From: Linnemannia elongata
Taxonomy: Eukaryota; Mortierellomycota; Mortierellomycetes; Mortierellales; Mortierellaceae
Direction of reading: 5' to 3'
DNA length: 64,000 nt
NCBI GenBank assembly: GCA_036320915.1
Contig: JAXBDG010000008.1
Location: 1,240,001 to 1,304,000, forward strand
This document shows, piece after piece, positions 22,137 through 33,601 of this stretch; positions within the stretch are counted from its first letter, which is position 1, and the number at the start of each line of letters is the position of its first letter. The notes under the pieces were generated by a model, which was not told the origin of the DNA, did no database searches, and worked only from the letters and a program-made list of their open reading frames with translations. A program made the translations under genes and the position numbers.

Positions 22137-24613
22137 TTTGGCTAGTTGAAGGATGAAGGAAGCGTAAGTGGGATGTGAGTGGTATTGAATGATTGAGTGG
22201 CAGGGTAGTAGAGCGGTGAACCAGCATATCCAAGAGGATGATGACGAAGAAATGCGGATGAAGCAGAGCGACCATTGAAAGGACAGTAAGAGCTACAGCA
22301 TTTGAGAGATCTTACTTTGTGGACTGGTGTGGAAATGTGTCGTTATTGGTTGTAGTAAATGTGCGTTAAATGATCCACAAGAAGGGAGATAGGGTATAGT
22401 TCAATGCTGCATGGTTGTGGAAAAAAGGAGGAGGACAAATAAGAAAGGACAGGTTAATAAAAGAGACCATTGCTGAGGGATAATGGAGCGACGAGGTTGT
22501 GAAATTGACCCAAAATTAACGTCAATGAGCACTTTTTGCCTTTTCAATTATTCGCAATCGACAAAGGAGTATTAAGCCCTCAAACCTTACGAACACACAG
22601 GTTTTTACGTTACATCCCCATACACAGAAAACAAGCTGCCAAGCTGGATACCTCCTTTTTTTATGTCGTGATCCTCTTTGGCCCCTCTCCTTCAACAATA
22701 TCAAATAAACAGCGGAGAAAGACTCCTCTCCTCTGTGACCCTTTGAGTGTCAGACAAATCAACGAATGTCCCCTCTGAAGAAAAATAAGGTCCAGTCAAC
22801 AAAAAGACTAGCTGTTTTGTTGCTGTTGCCTCCTCGTCAGGCCCAAACCCAAGGAGTCTTTTCCTCAATCCAGTACCACAAGAATAATCCAATGTGTGTT
22901 CAAGCAGATAAGTTAACCATGCTTCCTCAAACAAAATAGGGACAGGCGTCTTTGTCGGAAGAAGAAGCACCTGAGGTGGTGAGGATGTTTGACAGGGCCG
23001 CTAAGGGAGATGCTGAAAACGAGTCGCCAGTGTGACCAATCCGCAAGATTAGGACATAGGAAACGAAGTATGGGTCACTGGCACCCTATCCACGCGTTCC
23101 AGGGTGTTTCAAGGGTGATATAATTCAAGCCTGTTGGAACCCCCCTTTTGTAGCACAAAACAAGAATGTGGAGAGGGGTGGGAGAAAGGCAATTGTCGTT
23201 TGTTGAGTCCCGCCTCTGAAAGAGAAGGGTAAGACATACTGTTCTGAATACTTGTTTTGAAGAGAGGGAAGTGCCAGATATTATGTATAGAGAGGAGAGG
23301 AGAGAAGACGAGTGGCAAGGGTGCAAGGGGGCGGGTTCGTGATAGTGGTGGCGGTGGTTGGTTGGTTGATGACTGTGCAGGGTGCAGAGGAATGAAAAAG
23401 AAAAAGAAGGGAGAAGCGTTTGGTGAGAAGAATGGAGAATGGTGATGAATGAAAGACAAAAAAAGAAGTAAGGAAGAAAGAGAGGAGTGAAAGTGAGAGT
23501 GAGAGTGAGAGTGTATGTGTGTAAGGTGCTTGGTTGTATCTTGGTGTTTGAGTTGAGTGAGCAAAAAGAAAAGAAAGGAAAAGAAAAGAAAACAAAAGAA
23601 AACAAAAACAAGAGTGTGGGAGAGAGAAAGAAGTGAGGTGTATGGTGTATGGTGCTTTGTGCTTTGTATGGATGCAGAGTCCCCTATTTTCAAACCAAAT
23701 GCCACATCGTCATGGCCATGACCCCTATTCCTTCTCCTCTTTACTCTCCACCCCAACCCCAATCGAAAGGTTGTCCTGATCAAGCTCTTCCGTTGCTGTC
23801 CTGCCAACACCACCACCACCACCGCTTGTCCAAAGATAAACTGGCAACCGGTCTCTTATTATTAACGAGAAACATAGCCGGGAGCACCAACAGTTGTGCA
23901 TCTAATATAGTAAAAACGCCAGGACTTGAGCTCATACTTGTCCCAATCCAATCCTTCCTTCCTTCGTCCTTCCCCTGTCAATTGCCACTCTTCTCTCTAT
24001 TCCTTTCTACTCCCATACTTTTATACTTTCTCTCCTGCTCTGCTTCCTGCGATTGCCTCTCACCAGGGTGTCCATTCGAGCTGCAAGTGGAGTGAAAAAG
24101 AGTGGTTGTTGCCCGACCCTCTACGACAACTTTTTTTTATGATTGATCAAATAATATTCCTAATATACCTTAGTGAGACAAACAGAGTGATCAGTGATGG
24201 TGCCTAGATGGGGATCGACCCTCTGTTGATCGTCGATTAATCCTTGAGTAAATGATAGGGGACCATTTACTTCGAAGTGCTTCGACTCCCATGGCCTACC
24301 TTCTTATTTCCATACCACCGTTCTTCCTCCAAATGAACTCTTATGTCCTTTGTGCACACCTGGCACGAGTGCCAAATGCCAATGGGATATAAATTGCGTT
24401 TGGCATGCAGAAGGTTTATTAGTAGACCATCTTCTTTATGTCTTTGTGAGCCCTTTTGGGTAGGGGCCTTCGCATCTTCACAAATATGGATTTGCCAAAC
24501 GCGGTTGAATGACTGGTGGGCAAGAGAGAGTGAGCGATGCTGGCCACGGCTCTCAACATTCTCTTCAAATCCACCACCACGGACAAGAATAACCTCAAAT
24601 GCTCGTTTCTTTT
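22137..24613. other. Intergenic, 2.5 kb, CT/GA-skewed
   Basis: Lies between the KAR9-like start and the mcm10 stop (both minus). The part 23250-23640 is GA-rich on the plus strand with a (GTGAGA)n patch at about 23493-23513, and gives long spurious Ser/Phe/His/Leu-rich frames on the minus strand. The stretch 22500-23100 and 23650-24600 has mixed composition and short open frames only. No gene or RNA was recognised. Confidence 0.5.
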
Positions 24614-27600
24614 TTAATCACTTAGGTCAACATATTTGGCGACAGCCTTACCGGTGCCTCCACTTTTGCTGCCACCGCTACTATTATTACTGCCACCGCC
24701 ACCGCCACTGCCATTGAGGCCTCTACTAATGCTGCTCCTGTCATTTGTCGTTGAAGTGTTAGATGTGCCCGTGGGAAGTTGGGTATCGGATGTAATGGTT
24801 GCGCTTGTCGTAGGTTTCTCAGTCTTGGCCTCAGTTCTCTGTAAAAGCATCGTCTTGGATGCAGATGAGGATGATGCAGGTGCTTGACCTCGACCAGGCA
24901 CCCCACTCATCAGAGGTTTGAAACCTAGTCGAGAGAGAGAAGGCGGCGTCGACGTTGAGGCAGGTCCGGAACTCAAGGGGGCGACTGAACGACTACCAGG
25001 TACTGTTCCTTTACCAGCCGCCCCTTTCGCCTCTAGAAGGTTCTTGTTACGCTGTTGGCTGAGCGACAAGACCGGGTTGCCATCGTCATCCAGTTCGGGA
25101 TCACTCTCACTACTGCCGTCAAGGTCCACCCACTTCTTTGGACTCGTCAAAGGCGAACCACTGCCTCCTGGTGTACCTACTGCTGTTGCTCCGTTGTCTC
25201 GAAAGAACACATCTCCCGCAACTTCCTTCCCTGCTGTTGTTGTTTTCCCCGCCGCATGGGCCGCTTTTGACTTGGGTTGTGCAATGACCCTCGTCATGCC
25301 CTTAACCACCATCGTGTGTTTGTGTCCACTTGGTGAAAAACTGGAGAGGGGCGATGAGGGTGGAGATCGAACACGCTCCGCCAAGAGTCGCAGGGATCGT
25401 TCTCGTGCCTCTGGGTCTTCGTTCATCCTCTTTGGACTTCCTGGAACAAAATGTCCTGTAACCGGATCATATCCCATCCGGCGTACCATCTCTGCAGGGA
25501 AAAGCTCCGAGTTCTTTGTTGGCGTTTCTAGAATAAGTCCAAAGTAGAAAAGATTAATCTCAACTCAATGCATCTGCCTTTCCCAAGTAACATCACATAG
25601 ACGAACAAGTAACTTACTAGGAGAAGGCACGTCTTTGGCCCAAGTCACATCCTTGCTCTCCTTTGCCTGCCGCAGATAATGACCGCCTGGGTTGTTCTGG
25701 GTCATCAAGAATGCGGACAATTCATCGTCGAGTTGATTAACAGCCTTCTTGGGTTTCTTGGGATCTGCCATGAGTGAAGTGCCAATGCCTCCGTCGTCGA
25801 ACAGATATGTTGTCTCCTGAAGCGACCCTTTACTCCCGCCTTGAAGAAAACTCGACGACGATGATCTTGCAAGTCCTCCTCCCGCCTTGTGGGGTCCCGG
25901 CGGTTTGAATGGCCGAGATGCAGACTTGTCCAAATCCAAGATCGAACTGGTACCAACAATGAGACTTCCTCGTTGGTTCCGCCCCTTGTTGGCCACCATC
26001 ATGATGTGGTAGCTACAGTAGCTGGATGCTCTCTTGTCAAGTGGCCTATTGCAATTATCGCCGTTCAGTTTGACTGCCTCGCATAGTCCAAAATCCGTAC
26101 TAGTACCAAGAACTAGCAAACAATCAGGGTGCTCAACCTCAACTCCCAGAGTTCCTGCGCGCTAAGTAGAGTAACATATAACACAGTAATAATCGCATTA
26201 GCGACAGCTCACAGGCTACAACAAAAAGAACGCGATATATCGTTGCACGTAGTTGTCATACCTCAGCCTGGCTCAAAACTTTTGGATTCAAGATGGCAAC
26301 GACGTCGCCTATCCGAAGCCCCTCGTAGTGTCTCTCCATGACGTCCCGGAATAAAAACACGTTGATCATAGCACTGCGAAGGTCGCTCAGTTGGAAATGA
26401 CAGTACTGAACTTTTTTTGCCGTCATCTTTGGTTTCGACTTCGCCCCTACAACTCCTGCGACCATCCAATGGTCCGGTGTCGATTCGGACAGCCCAGATC
26501 CTTGCTTTGTGTCGTTTTTGGGGCGAAGAACGCCTGCAGCAGAGGATGTCGGTAGTAATCCTGCTTTCGTACGCTGCTCGGTCCTCGCACGGATACTGTC
26601 GTGATCCTTGATGGGTATATTGTAGATGTCGCGTGTCATCCTTGCAGCGTCCTCGCAGGATGTGATCCGTGCTCTTTTTAAGTATATTAAAGTGGTAAAG
26701 AACGACCAAAGTCAGTCATGCTCGTTGTTCCATTACCACAATTCAATCAAGTCGCAGCAAATATGTTGTTCCAGTCATCACATTCTCCACCCACCTCAGT
26801 CGAACTCCAGACAGAGGATCAAGTCCCGCCGTGTGGCCCAACCGAGTAGCTTCCCGAGTAGAGGCAGGGAGAGAATCGGTTCCAACGGTCCTAAATGTGG
26901 CCTTGGGTCCATGCTGGGCTGTCTGTGCAGCCAATCTTTCCTGCTGCTTAGCAATGACAGCTTCTGTCAGGCTAGATGTTGTCGAGTGAAGACTTGCCGT
27001 ATCTGCACGCTGTTTTGTCTGTCCCATCCGTCCTCCATTGGCACTCGCAGTCGAAGAGGTAATGTCGGGTTGATTCACCCTCCTCCTGTTTGAGGAAGAG
27101 CCAAAGTCAGGTTTGATCATACCCTTCAGCCTAGGTGAAAGTGTAAGGTCGGGTTTGCCGATACTCTCATGCTTTGGTGAGAAGTCGTCATCGAAATCAT
27201 CCTGGTCCAGCGCAGACTCCAACAGGGCATCATTAAAGTCTTCCTCTTCCACCTCCAGTGGAGCGTCCACCTCAACAGTGCCTTCCTTCGTATCCAACGA
27301 AACCTTAGGCTCTGCTGCATCGTCCAACCTCTGCAAGAATCGACTCTGACCGGAGAAGGAGCTCAGCGGTGTTGATGATAGTGATCCCCTTGGTGACATT
27401 GTCAGCCCTCGCGGAGATCTTCTTGGCATGGGTGAAGGGCTGTGTTGACGTTTCCGTGCGGATGCTCCTGAGGAAGGAGACATGAGCAGCTTTGTGCGTG
27501 CGGGAGGTGAGGGTGTCCTGAATCCGGGTGATGACAGTGGCGTCCGGGTTGTCGGAGGTGTAGTCGTATTAGAGGTCGTCAGAAGGAACGGGTCCTCATC

Positions 27601-28208
27601 TTCTTCTGCTGATACTGGTGGCGGTGGCACCTGAGATGAATGCTTCTTTGTACGTGACGTTTGTGCTCCATTTGATGGTGTCTGGGCTCCTTTTGATGGC
27701 GTCTGGGCTCCTTTTGATGGTGTGTTGCTTCCACGGCTTTGATCGCCTTCAACTTTCTCAGTTTTGGCCTTCTTTTTTGCCCGCAGCTTCGCCTCTAATT
27801 GCGCCTTTATCCTCGAAACCTCCTCCAGAAGCGCCACTGAACAATAACGCACATAAAAGGAGGACAGTAAAGTTATAAGTTAGAGTTGTGTTCCACCACT
27901 GTTCCAGCAGGCGCAAATTAGAATAAACGACATAAATGATGGCTCAGCTTACAATCTTCATCGTCTGATGTGGTTGGTCCAGCAGGGGAGGCGCTCCGTT
28001 CTCTCTTTGCTTCATGGTGGGTCAAGGCAGGCGTGGACTTGATGGCCGAACGCTTTTGCTTGTTGTTCGAATCACTTGGAATGGTGGACGTCAACTCTGT
28101 TCCCGATCGAATGTCCGAGCTGTCCTGTTCTTGTTGATTCTCCTGCGCAACAACGTCATTGTCCTTGCTCTGACCGGGAACATTCTTGGCTGATCCGTCG
28201 CGGTCCAT
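24614..28208 (-). CDS. MCM10: DNA replication initiation factor Mcm10
   Basis: Five exons, 28208-27953, 27836-26795, 26673-26262, 26161-25618 and 25527-24614, give 1055 residues, all joins in phase. Mcm10 activates the CMG helicase at origins, binds single-stranded DNA and supports polymerase alpha. An N-terminal coiled coil (LALLEEVSRIKAQLEAKLRAKK, about 86-110) is followed by a Ser/Pro-rich disordered region with a three-copy TPSKGAQ-like repeat. The OB-fold region (about 440-590) starts at DPLSGVRLRARITS and contains YCHFQLSDLRS and GDVVAILNPKV. The diagnostic CCCH zinc finger is Cys597, Cys607, Cys619 and His622 with spacing 9, 11 and 2. A basic and disordered C-terminus follows, including a KTPTKNSELF segment and GYDPVTGHFVPGSPKR. 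The C-terminal zinc ribbon of animal Mcm10 is not evident, as in other fungi. Exon 4's acceptor after ACTTAG is the least certain junction. Confidence 0.93.
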
Positions 28209-31200
28209 GATTGTGTTGCAGTATCAAACAAAAGCACAACCACAAAGTCCAAGGAAAAAAGACTGTCGCTAGAATGGCAGTCACGCAGCTCGACTCAAGT
28301 GTTCGAATTCAGTCGTGTAGATTGAAAAAAGGTCCTGCATCGTCGCCTATCGTATCTGCAACACGAGAACTGGTACCCGATTGAAGTGGGCCAAGGTGGT
28401 TTTATGTTAGTTAAGGAGAAAGTGTGGTCGTCGTAAGGATCCGTGTACTGTAGTCTGCGTATGTGGTGGCGGGCAATTCTCCGCTCTTCTCAACCTTCCT
28501 TCCATTCTCTGCCTCAGTGATTTGTATTTTCTCACGACGAGGGCCACGCGGCAAAGCTGCCGCTAAGACAATAGCTTTCGATTCCATCACATGACACATC
28601 GCCTCGCTGCGACCATTTGTCGTTCATCGATCATCGATGCAGTCCAGAACGACAACAACAACAACCCCGTTTCAATACTGCCCATGAACGAACATGCCTG
28701 TCTGTTCTGTCTGTGGGTACTCTGTGGTGCCTGAAGAAGTGATAGGAGTATTCTTACAACAGTGGCAACCTTATTTTTCATCACATGAAGAAAACTGAAA
28801 AAAGTGACTTCTCGTTATGCACGTGGATGATAAGGGAAGGTTTCGGAATCTTTTTTTTCTCTCACTTTTGTTGTCTCTCCTACTTACTCACTCACTCAGC
28901 CAGTGACTAGGGTTTGACAGGCACCTCCGATAATGGTGGTGGTGGGGAAAATGAGATCGCACGGATCGAAGCACAACTCGCTCGCCAACAACAAAGATCG
29001 AAACGAACACAAAGCCGAGTTAACAAAGTAGCACGAGGAAAAGACTCATAAAAAAGCTGGGATACTCTTCATCTTCTTAGGTTGCCTTTTAGAAGTATAC
29101 TTCTTTATTCCTTCCCCTGATGTCATTACAAGGCTTAGTCCATAGGACTAGTCTGGTTATTTCCCGGTGACGTCCTCATTAATACTCGAGCAACGACATC
29201 CAATTCTACAATTCCACCCGGGTCCTTTGTTGTTGTTGGGGGTCACTATAGAAAGAGATGTTGAAATACTCTTGATCTCAGGCTGTTGGATGAGATGACA
29301 TTGATGTTGTTGTTTCTACTCCCCTTCTTCTTTGGCCATGTCCAACGGTTAGAGTCAAAAAGGAAAGGAGAAAGAGGATGAAAAGGAAGGAGAATAAGGA
29401 AACGAGAGAAGATCAATCTTCTAAGGGGAAGGAGTGTCAAACGCGTGTATAGTGGTTAGAAAAAAAAAACGAGATGCGGGTCAACGCGTGGAGTCAACTG
29501 TTTTTGCTCAACCTTCTATCCTAGCATGGAGTGGTAGGAGCACAAGAAGAAAGGAGAAAAAAGGCGTACCCTCTCTTCCTCTCCATCTTTTGGTTTTTTT
29601 TTATCTCTGTTGTTTACAACATTGACGGATTTGTTCATTGTTCATGGACCATTGTGCTATAGGCTTGTTGCTAGCTCTTTTGTGCGATCTGACAACATCA
29701 ACGCCCAAGAATCAAAACAAATGCCATCGTTTCAAGCTCACTAAAGGTGTGCCACTGCCTGCTGACCATTTCTTCATTGTTGGAGTCATCTATACCATAG
29801 GCCGTTTTTATTCATAACGAGTGGGCAAGAACTGGGCAACTGGAGCTTAAGAAAGATCGGTTCATAATCTTCGTTGTGGAATTGATCCCCCTATATTCAG
29901 TTGTGTCGAGAGGTTTCTCCGAATTCCTCCACGCTGGTCCGGTGTTCGAGAGGGGAGGGCTGGCTCTAATTGTTATTATCGCCAACAGAGAGAGGGAGAG
30001 AAAAAGAAAGAGGCCCTGAGTTCTTGAAATGGAAATCAAAAAATGCGGGGCCGACCAACCAAAAATAACTACGCTGACACTTCAAAGATAAGCATTTATT
30101 CTTTCTTTGATTCGGTCAACTGTCTCCTTCCATTACCTTCTCTTCGGGAATGAGAGAGGGAGAGAGAGCGAGATCCCAGAGATGTTCAATCAATCAAGGG
30201 AGGTATAGAACTGCTATCGGAGCATACTGTGTGGAGGTAGTTGATGAGGAGAATAAGCGATAATAATAATAATGATCTATCACCCTTCCTTACCATAGTC
30301 TGATCTGCCGCATTATATGGTCTGTTAAGCTGTGCCCTGTCACTCAGGCACACTTCACCTCCTCCTCTTTGTTGTGTCTGATCAAATGTTATTTGTTTGA
30401 GTGATTTTTTATTTTCATTGTTGATTGATCAGTAATGTTTTAGGTCCATCCTAATGGATCACTGTCACTGTTACTTATCTTGGGTCAGTCAAAGCTGGGA
30501 TGAGGAAAGAGATAGCCAGCTTGTTCAGACCGCAATCGACTTAATAGACATAAAGAAATGTCTGTTGGGTAACCACACACACACGACCATGCAAAAAGTC
30601 CGTGGAAAAGTAGAAGTATGAGCGGACAAGAAAAAGAGAGTAAAAAAAGTTTTTTTTTTCATTCACAGCTTCAAGGGTTCAGAGTCAGCAGAAAAAGTGA
30701 GTGAGCGAGAAGTAAACGTCTTAGGGAGGCGAGAAGAAGGAAGGAGCAAGAGGGAATGAAAAGGAGGACGCGATCCCCTGGGCGCTTTCTCTTGTTCTCA
30801 CCTATTTCGCGCGTATGCGGAGGCATGAAAATTGCCAAAGCGCATTAACCCTGTTCTTTAGAACGACGCCTGAAAAGCAGGGGGTTTGGTTGGCATATTT
30901 CTTTTTTTACTGTGGTGGGAGGAGAACCAATTGATGGTGAGAGTTGGCACAAGGTGGCAGATAGGCCATGGGAAAAAAAAGAAGGAATGCACAATGCGTT
31001 TTCATGAGTGAGTACTACGATTTCCCTGTAGACGAGTGAGATATACGGAAGAGAGTGAGTGATATTTAGAGAGAGACGATCAGAGTAACGATGAGGAGGG
31101 AGTGTGTGAGAAGGATCGAAGATAGAATTGAATTGAGTACAAGTGTAGCTATGCCTTGTCCCCCAACCCGCGTGTCCCCGGACAGAATAAAGCCAAGGAC

Positions 31201-31262
31201 AAAAGTGCCTTTGAGTAGTAGTAGTAGGAGTAATAGTAGTGTGAGATAGAAAACCCTTTTGC

Positions 31263-31291
<29 letters not shown>
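31263..31291. repeat. poly(T) tract, 29 bp
   Basis: About 550 bp upstream of the glutamine synthetase ATG, T run on the coding strand. Confidence 0.95.
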
Positions 31292-31294
<3 letters not shown>

Positions 31295-31539
31295 TGTATT
31301 GGCTTCTTGCCTGAAGTCTTTGTCATAAGCCTGTTGGGTGTGAAGAAGAACAACAATAACAATAACAACAATTGGTCCAAGGTCAATTCCAGTTTGTGAA
31401 GTTTGTTTGATAGCGTGGCCGACAAGACAGTGAGCGAGAGATGGCCGATAGCAACAATAAAATATAAAAAAAAAAAAGGTTGAAGAGTCAGCGAGACTCT
31501 TGTGAGAGAGTGACATGGTGACTGTCTCTTTCTATCTTT

Positions 31540-31838
31540 TTGTTACTTTCTCTTACATTTTTACTTTACTTTTTTGATCGATATCAATTGAAGTTATTGA
31601 ACACACCCCTTCCTGCCTTTAAATACCTCGTTCCTTTCCTCCTCCTTTCGCCTTTCTTTTTCTCTCTTTTTTTTCTCCTCTCTTCTCATCATCCTTATCC
31701 CTTCTCCTCCTCCTCACAAAACAAAACAAAACCCCTCTCAACCTTACCTTTCTGTATATTCCTCCCTCTTTCCCCTAACTTACTGTACATATACCCCACT
31801 CTTCTCCCCTTCAAACTACTCTCCCCCTCACATCAATC
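31540..31838 (+). promoter_or_regulatory. CT-rich promoter/leader of the glutamine synthetase gene
   Basis: Almost pure pyrimidine segments (TCTCTCTTTTTTTTCTCCTC type) run to the ATG, with a TTTAAATA box at 31618-31625 as a possible TATA element about 215 bp upstream of the ATG. CT blocks near the start are a familiar mark of strongly expressed fungal genes. The coding region's C-ending codon bias agrees with high expression. Confidence 0.45.
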
Positions 31839-32545
31839 ATGGCTAACCAGGCTCGCGTCGTTTCTATCCAGGACAACATCAACCGTGTCACCCGCTCCAT
31901 CCAGTACCCCCGCAAGCCCGATGGCAAGCCCGTCTACACCTCCGAGCTCTTTGGTGAGAACGTCTTCCACCTCCAGCAGATTGCCAAGGCCCTCCCCAAG
32001 CCTGCCTATGCCTCCTTCCTCAAGCAGATGCGCGGTCGCCAGGCCCTCGACAAGGGCACCGCCGATGCCATCGCCCACGCTGTCCGCATTTGGGCCATGG
32101 ACCGTGGTGCCACCCACTTCACCCACTGGTTCCAGCCCCAGACCGGCTCCACTGCTGAGAAGCACGATGCTTTCCTCTCCTTAAAGTCTAGCTTCTCCGC
32201 CAACGGTGAAGAGGTACGCATATTTTATTTGTTATACTTGTTCAGAGAGAGATAAGGATTTGTATTTATATAACTCGTCGGAAAAAGATTGAAAAGAAAA
32301 GAGGCTGTGGAAAGAGAGGAAGATTGCAATCTGGACAATTGGAGTCTTGAAGGGGACATTCGACAATCAACATCCACATCAACACGAATCAGGGATGACC
32401 CTCTTAAGGTCGAGTCGATACTAGTACGATACAATTGGATACAATTGGATACAGTTGGACACGGTTGGACACGACACAACAATCAGGAGAGTGGGCATCT
32501 CGAGCAAAGAAGCAAAGGAGACTAAAAAGATAACGAAAGAAAGAA

Positions 32546-32580
<35 letters not shown>

Positions 32581-33570
32581 GCTAGATATGCTTACAAGGG
32601 ATCAGTATATACGGGTGTGTGAATGGATGATAAGGACACCCACTCTTGTCCAATGGGTCATTGACTCCTCCTTGTCCCTTGGGACATCCCTGCGTGCGTA
32701 TGGATCAGACCTATAACACGACCATGGATCGCTTACAGCGACAACAGACACGGCCGAGAACGTGCATCTGAAAGGCGGAGCAAAAAAAGAAAGTACTCAA
32801 AAAGAAAACAATAAGGATACATATGAGATCACGGCTTCTGAAAGTCCCTATCGTGTGGTGTGTGTGTGTGTGTGTGTGTGTGAAAGGGAAACAAGGTTGG
32901 CAATGAGAGCCACGGACAACGACAACAACGACGAAGAAAGAAAGGGTGCATAACATTTCTTACATATGCAAACTGTATTGAGTATTGACGTGAGTACTAA
33001 CAATATACCTCTGTCATCACCTCCAAACACATTAGGTCACTGCCATCGATGCCTTCTCTGGCACCCAGTTGCTCCAGGCCGAGCCCGATGCATCGTCCTT
33101 CCCATCCGGAGGCATGCGTACCACCTTCGAGGCTCGTGGATACACCGTCTGGGACACCACCTCGCCCATGTTCATCCAGGAGGGTCCCCACGGCACCTCC
33201 GTCCTCTACATCCCCTCCGTCTTCATCTCCTACAACGGTGATGCCCTCGACGAGAAGACTGTCCTCCTCCGTTCCACTGCCCAGATCGCCAAGTCGGCCA
33301 CTGAGCTCTTGAACTTGATCGACCCCGTCCCAGTTGGCGCCCAGCCCCGCACCAACCACGTCTTCACCACCCTCGGAACCGAGCAGGAGTACTTCTTGGT
33401 CGACCGCTCCCTCTATGCCCTTCGTCCCGACTTGAAGCACACCGGTCGCACCTTGGTCGGCAACTTGCCCCCTAAGCACCAGCAGATGGATGACCACTAC
33501 TTTGGTCGCATTCCCTCCAAGGTCCTCGCCACCATGTCCGAGACCGAGCTCGAGCTCTTCCGTCTCGGAG

Positions 33571-33601
<31 letters not shown>

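Larger units (their letters stand above)
28209..31838. other. 3.6-kb divergent intergenic region between mcm10 and glutamine synthetase
   Basis: Holds both promoters and no recognisable gene. Noted items: a 14-bp perfect palindrome AGAAGTATACTTCT at 29091-29104, a TAGTCC/GGACTA inverted repeat near 29135-29150, two ACGCGT sites at 29441 and 29484, and poly(T) at 31263-31291. The last 300 bp before the glutamine synthetase ATG are strongly CT-rich. Open frames in 30845-31516 are low-complexity artefacts. Confidence 0.5.

Noticed and set aside
23109..23822. 237-codon minus-strand open frame
   Set aside because: Low-complexity His/Ser/Phe/Leu sequence produced by a GA-rich plus strand.
29091..29104. 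14-bp perfect palindrome as a transposon end or target site
   Set aside because: No matching second copy, no transposase-like frame and no flanking duplication nearby.
30845..31516. 223-codon minus-strand frame upstream of glutamine synthetase
   Set aside because: Contains translated poly(A) and no family motif; it is antisense to the likely promoter.
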